A stretch of 64,000 nt of DNA from Flavobacterium sp. CBA20B-1 (GTDB taxonomy: Bacteria; Bacteroidota; Bacteroidia; Flavobacteriales; Flavobacteriaceae). The stretch spans positions 2,356,001 through 2,420,000 of the forward strand of contig NZ_CP092370.1 of NCBI RefSeq assembly GCF_028473145.1. Direction: 5' to 3'. The position numbers were made by a program, and so were the translations under genes. The notes below the pieces were generated by a model that searched no databases, was not told the origin of the DNA, and was given only the letters and a program-made list of their open reading frames with translations. Positions 8,381 to 17,115 of this stretch are shown here, piece by piece (positions within the stretch are counted from its first letter, which is position 1; each line of letters begins with the position of its first letter).

Positions 8381-8464
8381 AAAATTTAAATTAAATATTA
8401 ATTGTTTTTACAAAAATAAAAAATTATAAAAAAACATGAAATAACATAAATGTGTTAAATTGAA

Positions 8465-8863
8465 TTAAAACCTAAACTTTCTATTCTCTTTTTTATCGGC
8501 GTTGTGTTGTTTGTCTTCCAAACGTTTTTTAATTACCGCTTTTGGTATTTTAGTGGCAATGCGTTTTTTGTCTTTCTTCAACGCATTTTCTAATAACATA
8601 AATAAGCGTTGAGTACACAATTCTTTGTTTTTAAGCTGACTGCGGGTTTCGCCACATTCCACCAAAATAAAACCTTCTTTGGTAATGCGGTTGGCTAATT
8701 TTTCGGTCAACGTTGCTTTTTCATCGGCAGTTAAGCCATTGCTTTGCTCCACAAAAAACTGAATCTGCACTTTAGTAGCCACTTTGTTTACATTTTGTCC
8801 GCCGGCACCCGAACTGCGCACGGCTTTGTATTGTATTTCGGTTTGTATAATTTCTTTATTCAT
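8465..8863 (-). CDS. arfB: Alternative ribosome-rescue factor ArfB (peptidyl-tRNA hydrolase)
   Basis: The 132-aa protein is started at the ATG at 8863; the extra residues up to 8890 are not family-like. It has the GGQ motif in SSGAGGQNVNKVATKV (near residue 18), which hydrolyses peptidyl-tRNA in the ribosomal P-site, and a lysine/arginine-rich C-terminal tail (KKRLEDKQHNADKKENRKFRF part) that enters the empty mRNA channel of stalled ribosomes. It lacks the codon-recognition domain of true release factors. The length fits the YaeJ/ArfB family. Confidence 0.92.
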   Translation of the reverse strand: MNKEIIQTEIQYKAVRSSGAGGQNVNKVATKVQIQFFVEQSNGLTADEKATLTEKLANRITKEGFILVECGETRSQLKNKELCTQRLFMLLENALKKDKKRIATKIPKAVIKKRLEDKQHNADKKENRKFRF

Positions 8864-8956
8864 AGTTTTTTGTTTTTGCCAAAGATTCACGGATTATATA
8901 TGTAAATAAAATCAAATTGATTACTCAATTATCTGTGTATCTGTGGGAAAGAAAAA

Positions 8957-9592
8957 TCATTCATTTTCTAAGGCGTAAACTAAAGTATAATTTTCAAATG
9001 TTTCAAAATGAAACATAAATTTACAACCAAAATTTAATTCTTTGCAATCAATCAAAGCAGTGCCTTGATTGGTGTTTTTAGTAAAATCTTGAATGTGCAT
9101 GTCTTGCTTAAAGCTCAAACTGCGTGAATTGCACATTTTGTACAAAGCTTCTTTTGCTCCCCAAATCACGCTTAAATTTTCCTTATAATTCCTATCGATA
9201 TTCAAGAAACTGCTTTCAGATCCAATAAACTTATCGGCAATTTTAATGATCTTTTCGCGCTGTTTTTCCAGATCAATCCCAACATTTTGAGAGCTGATAA
9301 TAATCGCAGAAAAATCATACGAATGGGTGATAGAAATATACTTTCCATCTGCCAAACTCGGCTTTCCGTTGGTATCGTAATTCAAATCAAAATCAGTATA
9401 ACCGGCTTCCATCAATAATTTTCTCACGCTTAAAAAACCTTTGCGGTGTTGTTCAGAAAGCATTCCGTTCAACCTATGCAAATGTTTGTCTTGCAATTGA
9501 ATAGTAGCATTCAAAGCAGCTTCGGTTTCTGAAATTTTCCAAACAAATATTTGAGTATCAGAGTTGTGAACAATGGTTTTATACAAAGGCAT
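8957..9592 (-). CDS. 4'-phosphopantetheinyl transferase (Sfp type)
   Basis: The 211-aa cytosolic protein carries the two signatures of the superfamily: VGIDLEKQREK (near residue 103, Mg-binding Asp) and WGAKEALYKM (near 145, Glu/Lys). It transfers phosphopantetheine from CoA to acyl- or peptidyl-carrier proteins. At this length it is a two-subdomain Sfp/Gsp-like enzyme and not the short AcpS. No carrier protein gene is next to it, and the divergent neighbour is adenosylhomocysteinase. Confidence 0.88.
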   Translation of the reverse strand: MPLYKTIVHNSDTQIFVWKISETEAALNATIQLQDKHLHRLNGMLSEQHRKGFLSVRKLLMEAGYTDFDLNYDTNGKPSLADGKYISITHSYDFSAIIISSQNVGIDLEKQREKIIKIADKFIGSESSFLNIDRNYKENLSVIWGAKEALYKMCNSRSLSFKQDMHIQDFTKNTNQGTALIDCKELNFGCKFMFHFETFENYTLVYALENE

Positions 9593-9613
9593 ATAATAAG
9601 GTTTATGATTTCA

Positions 9614-9647
9614 TTTGCATTGATTTAAAATGAAATGCGTAAATTTG
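9614..9647 (+). promoter_or_regulatory. Promoter of adenosylhomocysteinase gene
   Basis: TTTG (9614-9617) is followed after 22 nt by TAAATTTG (9640-9647), a perfect TAnnTTTG -7 box. It lies about 33 bp before the ATG at 9680. Confidence 0.5.
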
Positions 9648-9679
9648 CATGAATTTTGACATACAAATATACAGAATAC

Positions 9680-10996
9680 ATGAGTACAAAAACGATACCT
9701 TATGTGCCTTTTAAAGTGAAAGATATTTCATTAGCGGCATGGGGAAGAAAAGAAATTGAGTTGGCAGAAGCTGAAATGCCAGGATTAATGGCACTTCGCG
9801 AAGAATATAAAAACGAACAACCTTTAAAAGGTGCGCGTATTGCAGGCTGTTTGCACATGACCATACAAACGGCAGTGTTAATTGAAACCTTAAAGGCTTT
9901 GGGTGCAGAAGTTACTTGGAGTTCTTGTAACATTTTCTCTACGCAAGATCAGGCGGCAGCGGCAATTGCCGAAGCGGGTATTCAAGTGTATGCGTGGAAA
10001 GGTTTAAACGAAGAAGAGTTTGACTGGTGTATTGAGCAAACATTGTTTTTTGGTGAAGACCGCAAACCACTAAATATGATTTTAGACGATGGTGGCGATT
10101 TAACCAATATGGTTTTAGACCGCTATCCAGAATTAATCGCAGGAATCAAAGGTTTGTCTGAAGAAACTACAACTGGTGTGCACCGTTTGTACGAGCGTGT
10201 TAAAAATGGAACATTGCCCATGCCGGCAATTAACGTGAACGATTCGGTAACCAAATCTAAATTCGATAATAAATACGGATGTAAAGAATCGGCTGTTGAT
10301 GCTATTCGTCGTGCTACCGATTTAATGTTGGCTGGTAAACGCGTGGTTGTTTGTGGTTATGGCGATGTGGGTAAAGGAACAGCAGCATCATTCCGCGGAG
10401 CTGGATCTATTGTTACGGTTACCGAAATTGATCCAATTTGTGCGTTACAAGCAGCTATGGACGGCTATGAAGTGAAGAAATTAGACACCGTGGTTGGCAA
10501 TGCAGATATCGTGATTACAACTACCGGAAACAAAGACATTGTTGTTGGTCGTCATTTCGAAAAAATGAAAGATAAAACCGTTGTTTGCAACATTGGTCAT
10601 TTTGATAATGAAATTGATATGGCTTGGTTAAACAGTAATTATGGTGCCACCAAAGTTGAAATTAAACCACAAGTTGATAAATACAATATAAACGGAAACG
10701 ATATTATTGTTTTAGCCGAAGGTCGTTTGGTAAACTTAGGTTGCGCAACTGGGCATCCTTCGTTTGTAATGAGTAATTCGTTTACAAACCAAACATTGGC
10801 ACAAATTGAATTATGGAACAATGCAGATAAATACGAAAACAATGTGTATATGCTACCAAAACATTTAGACGAAAAAGTAGCTGCGTTGCACTTAATGAAA
10901 TTAGGGGTGGAGTTAGAAACCTTATCAACAGAACAAGCAAATTATATTGGTGTTGAGGTTCAAGGACCATTTAAGCCGGAATATTATAGATACTAA
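9680..10996 (+). CDS. ahcY: Adenosylhomocysteinase
   Basis: The 438-aa protein hydrolyses S-adenosylhomocysteine to adenosine and homocysteine and so removes the product inhibitor of SAM-dependent methylation. The ATG at 9680 ([13 protein letters not shown]) is chosen over 9656. Residues seen: [13 protein letters not shown] (about 55), the substrate-side DDGGDLTNM and TTTGVHRLY, and the NAD-binding [13 protein letters not shown] (about 225). The C-terminus ends KPEYYRY, as in the family, where K and Y contact NAD of the neighbouring subunit. A terminator follows. Confidence 0.97.
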   Translation: MSTKTIPYVPFKVKDISLAAWGRKEIELAEAEMPGLMALREEYKNEQPLKGARIAGCLHMTIQTAVLIETLKALGAEVTWSSCNIFSTQDQAAAAIAEAGIQVYAWKGLNEEEFDWCIEQTLFFGEDRKPLNMILDDGGDLTNMVLDRYPELIAGIKGLSEETTTGVHRLYERVKNGTLPMPAINVNDSVTKSKFDNKYGCKESAVDAIRRATDLMLAGKRVVVCGYGDVGKGTAASFRGAGSIVTVTEIDPICALQAAMDGYEVKKLDTVVGNADIVITTTGNKDIVVGRHFEKMKDKTVVCNIGHFDNEIDMAWLNSNYGATKVEIKPQVDKYNINGNDIIVLAEGRLVNLGCATGHPSFVMSNSFTNQTLAQIELWNNADKYENNVYMLPKHLDEKVAALHLMKLGVELETLSTEQANYIGVEVQGPFKPEYYRY

Positions 10997-11017
10997 TATA
11001 GTTATCTCATAAAAACG

Positions 11018-11048
11018 AAAAGCAATTCATTCGAGTTGCTTTTTTTTA
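11018..11048 (+). terminator. Terminator after ahcY
   Basis: AAAAGCAA and TTGCTTTT form an 8-bp stem followed by a T run. Confidence 0.75.
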
Positions 11049-11076
11049 TATCTTTATCTTTCTAAATGAATTGTTT

Positions 11077-11733
11077 ATGAAGCATATTGTTTTAGTTGTC
11101 ATGTTTTTTGGATTACATTTAAATGCTCAAAGTTTAGAGTCTTTTGGGTTGAAAGGAAATGTAGAATCAATTCACGAAGAGCTTAAAATGTGTTCCCACA
11201 ACTACGGTAAAGCACAAACTAAAGATTGCTCATCTTTAACAAGTGAAAAACAGTTTACGAAAGAAGGCTATTTATTGCAACTCAAAAATCTGTTAGAACG
11301 CGATAATGTAACAAGAAAAAAAGTAGAAACCCCTACAGGCTGGCTGGAAACGATATATAACGAAGAAAATGATACAACAATAAAAATAGCTGAAAATTAT
11401 TACGACAAGAATAATTTAATGTACAAGAGAATATCTTTTGATGAATCTGGAGCGATTCTCAATACAACAGAATATTTTCACAATAGCACAGGGATGTTAA
11501 TGAGAATGGAAAGAAAAACGCTGAACGATGACGGGTTTGCAGAAAAAGCAGTGAGTTTTTTTAATGAGTACGGCACATTTTGTGGTGTAGCAATTTACCT
11601 TGACGATGAACTTGATAAAAAATATGAATTTGATATTCAGTATCAATTCGATGAAAAAGGTAATTGGATTCAATCAATTGTTACCACTGAGTTTTCTACG
11701 GATATTCATAACAGAACCATTACCTACTACTAA
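11077..11733 (+). CDS. Secreted protein with repeat-like beta segments, unknown function
   Basis: The 218-aa protein starts at the ATG at 11077 with a signal peptide (IVLVVMFFGLHLNAQ). The mature part has repeated short patterns (FDESGAILNTTEYF, YQFDEKGNWIQSI) of the kind seen in YD/MORN-like beta-strand repeats of Bacteroidota secreted proteins. There is no lipobox and no T9SS tail. It stands alone between two terminators, so it is probably monocistronic. The function is unknown. Confidence 0.65.
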   Translation: MKHIVLVVMFFGLHLNAQSLESFGLKGNVESIHEELKMCSHNYGKAQTKDCSSLTSEKQFTKEGYLLQLKNLLERDNVTRKKVETPTGWLETIYNEENDTTIKIAENYYDKNNLMYKRISFDESGAILNTTEYFHNSTGMLMRMERKTLNDDGFAEKAVSFFNEYGTFCGVAIYLDDELDKKYEFDIQYQFDEKGNWIQSIVTTEFSTDIHNRTITYY

Positions 11734-11734
11734 A

Positions 11735-11763
11735 AAAAGCAACTCCATTGAGTTGCTTTTTTG
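11735..11763. terminator. Bidirectional terminator
   Basis: AAAGCAACTC-CATT-GAGTTGCTTT is a perfect 10-bp stem with A/T flanks on both sides. It serves the convergent genes ending at 11733 and 11764. Confidence 0.85.
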
Positions 11764-12396
11764 TTAATCTTCAAATTCGTCCATTAGTTCTTTCAGCTGT
11801 TTTAAATATCTTCCGTAGAACTTTTTAATAATCCATTCCGAAAACAAAATCAACAGTACAATTGTTACAATTCCCAAAATCAAAACCGTGTAAATAAAAG
11901 CAGGGTCGGTTTGAAAAGTTTCTTTAAAATGATAGAATTTATCTACTAAATCGTACGTTTTATCTTTGCCCGAGGTGATTACAAACAAAGCAATTGCCGT
12001 GGGCAATAAAATATAGATAGACGATCGATATGTTTCAATTGCAAAGTGAAATTCATAATACAATCTAATAATACTTTCGCGGCTGCTAAATGTGTTGGGT
12101 TGTTTAATCATTTTGCTGATTGTGTAAAATCGGCGGTAATAATACAAGCCAAAAACGATAAATTGGCACACCAAAAAGTAGTAAATAAGGCTTAAAACCC
12201 CTTTAATTTGGTACATTTCTATCATTGGAACCACCAAAATAAATACAATACTTACTGCCCAAATAAAAGCCTCTCGTTTAAAGCTTTTAATGATTTTTTC
12301 GGCCAACGATTTACTTTTGGTTAAATACTCTGGTTTTATATGTATTTCTTTCTCGGGCTGGTTGTTCCATTTTTTTTGTAACTCATCAAAATTCAT
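11764..12396 (-). CDS. Four-TM membrane protein, probable regulator of the adjacent ECF sigma factor
   Basis: The 210-aa protein has a hydrophilic N-terminus (about 40 aa, MNFDELQKKWNNQP) and four membrane segments (about 46-64, 68-87, 125-142, 168-188). The C-terminus is charged and cytoplasmic. Its start overlaps the end of the sigma factor gene by 11 bp, so the pair is translationally coupled. This arrangement is typical of ECF sigma/anti-sigma pairs, and the short cytoplasmic N-terminus could bind the sigma factor. No classical zinc anti-sigma motif is visible, so the anti-sigma role is an inference. Confidence 0.65.
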   Translation of the reverse strand: MNFDELQKKWNNQPEKEIHIKPEYLTKSKSLAEKIIKSFKREAFIWAVSIVFILVVPMIEMYQIKGVLSLIYYFLVCQFIVFGLYYYRRFYTISKMIKQPNTFSSRESIIRLYYEFHFAIETYRSSIYILLPTAIALFVITSGKDKTYDLVDKFYHFKETFQTDPAFIYTVLILGIVTIVLLILFSEWIIKKFYGRYLKQLKELMDEFED

Positions 12397-12889
12397 ATCC
12401 GTTCTTTTTTATGATGGTTTGTAATTTTTCCTTGGTTCTGTTTAATTTTACGCGTGCGTTCACTTCGCTAATCCCCAAATTTTCGGCAATGTCTTTATGA
12501 TTCATTCCTTCTAAAAACAAGAAAATTAAGGCTTTTTCTACTTTGTTGAGTTCTTGCACGGCATCGTAAAAATATTTTAATTGTTCTTCTTTAAAGGCGC
12601 TGTCGTCGGCATCTATCCGGTCGTAATTTTCATACAATTCATATTTGTCTTGTTTTTTATCTTCTTTTTTAAAAAAAGTTAGTGCAGTGTTTAAACAAAC
12701 GCGGTACATCCATGTAGAAAACTGACTGTCGCCTTTAAAGTTTTGGTACGATTTCCACAATTGAAAAGTCATTTCCTGAATCAAGTCTTCTTGGTCTTCG
12801 GTGTGGTCAAAATACATCCTCGAAATTTTATATAAAATTCCTTTGTGCTTTTGCATCAAGTCCAAAAAATCTTTTTCGGTAGCTTTCAA
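12386..12889 (-). CDS. ECF-type RNA polymerase sigma factor
   Basis: The 167-aa protein has sigma region 2 (residues 10-75: DQEDLIQEMTFQLWKSY, then FSTWMYRVCLNTAL) and region 4 (105-160: EKALIFLFLEGMNHKDIAENLGISEVNARVKLNRTK), with no region 3, as in the ECF group. It directs RNA polymerase to a small regulon. The membrane protein gene downstream overlaps it by 11 bp and is the likely controller. The signal is unknown. Confidence 0.92.
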   Translation of the reverse strand: MKATEKDFLDLMQKHKGILYKISRMYFDHTEDQEDLIQEMTFQLWKSYQNFKGDSQFSTWMYRVCLNTALTFFKKEDKKQDKYELYENYDRIDADDSAFKEEQLKYFYDAVQELNKVEKALIFLFLEGMNHKDIAENLGISEVNARVKLNRTKEKLQTIIKKNGYEF

Positions 12890-12950
12890 GTAGAATAATT
12901 TTTACAGAAAGTTAGTATGTTTTATTTTGATTTGTTACAAAACGGGCAAA

Positions 12951-12984
12951 AAAAAACTCGTTATTTTGGTAACGAGTTTTTTGT
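12951..12984. terminator. Terminator after rpoD
   Basis: AAAACTCGTTA and TAACGAGTTTT form an 11-bp stem with a short loop and T tracts on both strands. It follows the rpoD stop codon closely. Confidence 0.82.
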
Positions 12985-12992
12985 GATGATTA

Positions 12993-13856
12993 TTATCCTA
13001 AATAAGTTTTTAAGATTTTACTGCGAGAGGTGTGTTTCAATCTGCGGATTGCTTTTTCTTTGATCTGACGAACACGTTCGCGCGTTAAATCAAAAGTTTC
13101 ACCAATTTCTTCTAACGTCATTGGGTGCTGGTCGCCCAAGCCAAAGTACAAACGAACCACATCAGCTTCGCGTGGCGTTAATGTTTCTAAAGCACGCTCG
13201 ATTTCTGTTCTTAACGATTCATGAATCAATTCACGGTCTGGATTTGGTGATTCGCCCGAACGCAAAACATCGTACAAGTTAGAATCTTCACCTTCAACCA
13301 AAGGCGCATCCATTGATAAGTGACGGCCAGAGTTTTTCATTGACTCTTTCACATCGTTTACCGTCATGTCTAATTCTTTAGCGATTTCTTCTGCCGATGG
13401 CGGACGCTCGTTTGATTGTTCTAACAACGCATACATTTTATTGATTTTGTTGATAGATCCAATTTTATTTAAAGGTAAACGTACGATACGAGATTGTTCT
13501 GCTAAAGCTGATAAGATGGATTGACGGATCCACCAAACAGCGTATGAAATAAATTTAAACCCACGTGTTTCATCAAAACGTTGTGCGGCTTTAATCAACC
13601 CTAGGTTTCCTTCGTTAATTAAATCGGGCAATGTTAAACCTTGGTTTTGGTATTGTTTTGCTACCGATACCACGAAACGTAAATTAGCTTTTGTTAATTT
13701 CTCTAAAGCACGCTGATCGCCCGCCTTGATACGTTGTGCTAACTCTACTTCTTCGTCGGCAGTAATTAAATCTACTTTACCAATTTCTTGTAAATATTTG
13801 TCTAGCGATGCTGTTTCACGATTGGTTACCTGTTTGGTAATTTTAAGTTGTCTCAT
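12993..13856 (-). CDS. rpoD: Primary sigma factor RpoD (SigA)
   Basis: The 287-aa protein is the housekeeping sigma factor of the Bacteroidota. It lacks region 1.1, which explains its short length. Region 1.2 ([22 protein letters not shown], about 20-42), region 2 ([46 protein letters not shown]), region 3 and region 4 ([33 protein letters not shown]) are all intact. It recognises the TTTG/TAnnTTTG promoters seen in this window. The gene lies downstream of pnp in the same direction, but three LRR-like genes now separate them. Confidence 0.96.
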   Translation of the reverse strand: MRQLKITKQVTNRETASLDKYLQEIGKVDLITADEEVELAQRIKAGDQRALEKLTKANLRFVVSVAKQYQNQGLTLPDLINEGNLGLIKAAQRFDETRGFKFISYAVWWIRQSILSALAEQSRIVRLPLNKIGSINKINKMYALLEQSNERPPSAEEIAKELDMTVNDVKESMKNSGRHLSMDAPLVEGEDSNLYDVLRSGESPNPDRELIHESLRTEIERALETLTPREADVVRLYFGLGDQHPMTLEEIGETFDLTRERVRQIKEKAIRRLKHTSRSKILKTYLG

Positions 13857-13994
13857 GTTTAAATAAACCCTTCCTTAATGTTGTTAACTAGTAGTTATAC
13901 GCTACATGTTGCAAAAGGTTACAAAAAATATAAATTTTTTTTAAATTGGGTCAACTTTTGCAATTTTTTGAACTTTGGCAAAGGTGTCAAGGAC

Positions 13995-14028
13995 GTTTAA
14001 AATACATTTAACAAAAACTAGTTGTTTT
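13995..14028. repeat. 34-bp direct repeat, outer copy (duplicated pnp 3' end)
   Basis: This copy is identical over 34 bp to 17082-17115, which covers the last codons, the stop and the downstream bases of pnp. It marks the far edge of the LRR gene cluster, overlaps the stop codon of the last LRR gene by 2 bp, and faces the rpoD promoter region. Confidence 0.9.
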
Positions 14029-14980
14029 ATTTAATAACAATCTTCTCTGTTTTGTTGCCTTTATCAGTTTGTATCACAAAAAGATACACGCCGTTATTAA
14101 GGTTTGATACATTGATGTGGTCAAAATTTTCTTTTACAGAATGAACCAATTTGCCGGAACTATCTAAAATTTGAACAGCTTGCAGATGGACACCTTCGGT
14201 TGTTTTCTGTTCCACTGCCACATAATCAGTTGCTGGATTGGGGTAAATTTTAAAATTTTGGTTTACAAATTTCTCCACACTTAATGCGCAATTGGCATCA
14301 AAATAATGATTAACATAACTATCACTAAATACTTGCCAATTGTTGTATGGAAATGTTTTGTTTGTTGCTGCAACAGGGTCATCGACCTCTATACATACGG
14401 TGTGTTTTTTTGGAGTAACAAATGGACTGTATGACCAACCTAAATAAATTTCAAGCTTATTACTATTATGATTTTTCAAATTGATTTTTCTTAAACTATA
14501 TAAATTAATAACATTTAAATATTCTAGTTTTGTATTATCGCTTAAATCTATGTACCACATATGATTGTGCTGCAAAAATTCTAAGTCATCATTTCCAATT
14601 CGCAAGAATTTTAAATTTAAATTGTTTGATAAATTAATGGTTTGTATAGAATTACTGGACAGAATTAACGTATCTAATTTCGTTAATGTTGACGTGTTTA
14701 TAGTGTTAAATTCATGAAAACTACCTTCTAATAACTCTAAATTTGTAAAAGCTTCAATTCCAGTCATATTTTGTATCCGAAAACTTCCTGCTCCTTGAAA
14801 TAGATTTAATTGGGTAACATTTTGTGCATCTGTGGTTAAAATTTGCCCATTTACCATACCATCACTATCAATATTCAAGTTGATAAGGAGTTGTTCAAAA
14901 ACCGGATCGGGTATCAATGTAACTTGCGCCTTTATTGCAAAAGGCACAAGTATTAGTAAGGTTAAAATAAACTTTTTCAT
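14027..14980 (-). CDS. T9SS-secreted LRR-like protein, copy 3
   Basis: The 317-aa protein starts at the ATG at 14980 with a signal peptide (KFILTLLILVPFAIKAQ). Leucine-rich-repeat-like strands follow (residues 60-190, e.g. LTKLDTLILSSNSIQTINL, LKFLRIGNDDLEFL). The C-terminal 80 residues are a type A T9SS sorting domain (FKIYPNPATDYVAVEQ...GVYLFVIQTDKG). It is therefore exported and probably attached at the surface by the T9SS whose GldKLMN are encoded in this window. It is nearly identical to copy 2, with only a few substitutions, and 19 bp separate them. Ligand unknown. Confidence 0.85.
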   Translation of the reverse strand: MKKFILTLLILVPFAIKAQVTLIPDPVFEQLLINLNIDSDGMVNGQILTTDAQNVTQLNLFQGAGSFRIQNMTGIEAFTNLELLEGSFHEFNTINTSTLTKLDTLILSSNSIQTINLSNNLNLKFLRIGNDDLEFLQHNHMWYIDLSDNTKLEYLNVINLYSLRKINLKNHNSNKLEIYLGWSYSPFVTPKKHTVCIEVDDPVAATNKTFPYNNWQVFSDSYVNHYFDANCALSVEKFVNQNFKIYPNPATDYVAVEQKTTEGVHLQAVQILDSSGKLVHSVKENFDHINVSNLNNGVYLFVIQTDKGNKTEKIVIK

Positions 14981-14999
14981 AGTTATTGTAAAAATATGT

Positions 15000-15953
15000 T
15001 TATTTAATAACAATCTTCTCTGTTTTGTTGCCTTTATTAGTTTGTATCACAAAAAGATACACGCCGTTATTAAGGTTTGATACATTGATGTGGTCAAAAT
15101 TTTCATTTACAGAATGAACCAATTTGCCCGAACTATCTAAAATTTGAACAGCTTGTAAGGTTACACCATCAGTTGTTTTTTGTTCCACTGCCACATAATC
15201 AGTTGCTGGATTGGGGTAAATTTTAAAATTTTGGTTTACAAATTTCTCCACACTTAAAGCGCAATTGGCATCAAAATAATGATTAACATAACTATCACTA
15301 AATACTTGCCAATTGTTGTATGGAAATGTTTTGTTTGTTGCTGCAACAGGGTCATCGACCTCTATACATACGGTGTGTTTTTTTGGAGTAACAAATGGAC
15401 TGTATGACCAACCTAAATAAATTTCAAGCTTATTACTATTATGATTTTTCAAATTGATTTTTCTTAAACTATATAAATTAATAACATTTAAATATTCTAG
15501 TTTTGTATTATCGCTTAAATCTATGTACCACATATGATTGTGCTGCAAAAATTCTAAGTCATCATTTCCAATTCGCAAGAATTTTAAATTTAAATTATTT
15601 GACAAATTAATGGTTTGTATAGAATTACTGGGCAGAATTAACGTATCTAATTTCGTTAATGTTGACGTGTTTATAGTGTTAAATTCATGAAAACTACCTT
15701 CTAATAACTCTAAATTTGTAAAAGCTTCAATTCCCGTCATATTTTGTATTCTAAAACCAGTTCCTCCTTGAAATAAATTTAATTGGGTAACGTTTTGTGC
15801 ATCTGTGGTTAAAATTTGCCCATTTACCATACCATCACTATCAATATTCAAGTTGATAAGGAGTTGTTCAAAAACCGGATCGGGTATCAATGTAACTTGC
15901 GCCTTTATTGCAAAAGGCACAAGTATTAGTAAGGTTAAAATAAACTTTTTCAT
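15000..15953 (-). CDS. T9SS-secreted LRR-like protein, copy 2
   Basis: The 317-aa protein has the same architecture as copy 3: signal peptide, LRR-like middle, C-terminal T9SS sorting domain. Differences from copy 3 are few (for example GGTGFR for GAGSFR near residue 63, LPSNS for LSSNS, TTDGVTLQ for TTEGVHLQ). Such similarity implies a recent duplication or gene conversion. It sits 20 bp after copy 1 and 19 bp before copy 3, so the three form one operon. Confidence 0.85.
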   Translation of the reverse strand: MKKFILTLLILVPFAIKAQVTLIPDPVFEQLLINLNIDSDGMVNGQILTTDAQNVTQLNLFQGGTGFRIQNMTGIEAFTNLELLEGSFHEFNTINTSTLTKLDTLILPSNSIQTINLSNNLNLKFLRIGNDDLEFLQHNHMWYIDLSDNTKLEYLNVINLYSLRKINLKNHNSNKLEIYLGWSYSPFVTPKKHTVCIEVDDPVAATNKTFPYNNWQVFSDSYVNHYFDANCALSVEKFVNQNFKIYPNPATDYVAVEQKTTDGVTLQAVQILDSSGKLVHSVNENFDHINVSNLNNGVYLFVIQTNKGNKTEKIVIK

Positions 15954-15973
15954 TATAATATTGTAAAAAGTGT

Positions 15974-16906
15974 TTATTGAACAATTATTTTTTCTGTTTT
16001 GTTGCCTTTATCAGTTTGTATCACAAAAAGATATAGTCCCTTATTAAGGTTTGATACATTGATTTGGTCAAAATTTTCATTTACAGAACGCACCAATTTG
16101 CCGGAACTATCTAAAATTTGAACAGCTTGCAGATGGACACCCTCGGTTGTTGTTTGTTCCACTGCCACATAATCAGTTGCTGGATTGGGGTAAATTTTAA
16201 AATTTTGGTTTACAAATTTCTCCACACTTAAAGCGCAGTTTTGATTAAAATAATGACTGCCGTTTTGGGTATTTGTTATATTCCATGTATCATAAGGAGC
16301 TGTGCCGTTTGTAGCAGCTACAGGGTCATCTACTTCGATACAAACATTATAAGGGTCATTATTTTCATCTCCTAATATAATTTTAAGATTGGGTGCGTTA
16401 TGGTTTTTTAAATTTATTTTCCATAATGACAATAAACTATAAACACTTAAAAGTTTTAACTTATTGTTATTACTTAAATCTAAAGTAGTCAAATGGTTAT
16501 ATTGAAATATTTCATAATCTCCATTTCCAACAATTAGCGTTTCTAAATCTTTATTACTAGATAGGTCTAAAGAGGATAGCCAATTATTGGAGAAAATAAG
16601 GGTTTTTAATTTGGTAAGTGTAGTTAAATTCATAGTATTACCTACTGCATTTCCATAACCTTCAATATATTCTAAATTAATAAATGCTTCAAGCCCCGTT
16701 AGATTTTGAATTATTGAACCACCACCCAAGTAAATTTGGGTAGGTGTTTGGGCATCTACAGTTAAAATCTGTCCATTAACCACACCATCACTATCAATTC
16801 CTAATTGTAGCAATTTAGATTCAAAAACCGGATCGGGTATCAATGTAACTTGCGCCTTTATTGCAAAAGGCACAAGTATTAGTAAGGTTAAAATAAACTT
16901 TTTCAT
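15974..16906 (-). CDS. T9SS-secreted LRR-like protein, copy 1 (divergent middle)
   Basis: The 310-aa protein shares the first 28 residues exactly with copies 2 and 3 and almost all of the last 90, which form the T9SS sorting domain. Its LRR-like middle (residues 30-210: LTKLKTLIFSNNWLSSLDLSSN, LTTLDLSNNNKLKLLSVYS) is clearly different. The constant ends and variable centre suggest recombination-driven diversification of a surface protein. It is first in the operon, and a TATATTTG -7 box lies at 16940-16933 (minus strand). Confidence 0.85.
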   Translation of the reverse strand: MKKFILTLLILVPFAIKAQVTLIPDPVFESKLLQLGIDSDGVVNGQILTVDAQTPTQIYLGGGSIIQNLTGLEAFINLEYIEGYGNAVGNTMNLTTLTKLKTLIFSNNWLSSLDLSSNKDLETLIVGNGDYEIFQYNHLTTLDLSNNNKLKLLSVYSLLSLWKINLKNHNAPNLKIILGDENNDPYNVCIEVDDPVAATNGTAPYDTWNITNTQNGSHYFNQNCALSVEKFVNQNFKIYPNPATDYVAVEQTTTEGVHLQAVQILDSSGKLVRSVNENFDQINVSNLNKGLYLFVIQTDKGNKTEKIIVQ

Positions 16907-16932
16907 TATGTGTTAATTTGAAAGTTATATTT

Positions 16933-16940
16933 CAAATATA
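16933..16940 (-). promoter_or_regulatory. -7 promoter box of the LRR-like operon
   Basis: TATATTTG on the minus strand matches TAnnTTTG and lies 27 bp before the first LRR start codon. No TTTG box is found at the usual 19-nt distance, so confidence is limited. Confidence 0.4.
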
Positions 16941-17051
16941 ATAAAAAAACAACACAAAATTATATTTTTTTTAACAATTTATAAGATGAAGAATTTTCTG
17001 ATTATCTTTAGCAATGTTCCAAACTCTAGAAGAGGTGTTAAATAACGTGTA

Positions 17052-17083
17052 ATAAAAAAAACCGATGAGGTTTGCTCATCGGT
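17052..17083 (-). terminator. Terminator directly after the pnp-proximal direct repeat
   Basis: On the minus strand ACCGATGAG, a 5-nt loop and CTCATCGGT are followed by eight T. It begins at the edge of the 34-bp repeat, so pnp now uses a terminator that belongs to the inserted segment. Confidence 0.85.
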
Positions 17084-17115
17084 TTAAAATACATTTAACA
17101 AAAACTAGTTGTTTT
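17082..17115. repeat. 34-bp direct repeat, inner copy (pnp 3' end)
   Basis: This copy is identical to 13995-14028. It includes the last three sense codons and the stop of pnp plus 23 bp downstream. Together the two copies bracket a segment of about 3.05 kb with the three LRR-like genes. Confidence 0.9.

Noticed and set aside
13857..13994. rpoD promoter with TTG and a TATTTTTTG-like box on the minus strand.
   Set aside because: The -7 box has an extra base relative to TAnnTTTG and spacing is uncertain in this A/T-rich DNA.
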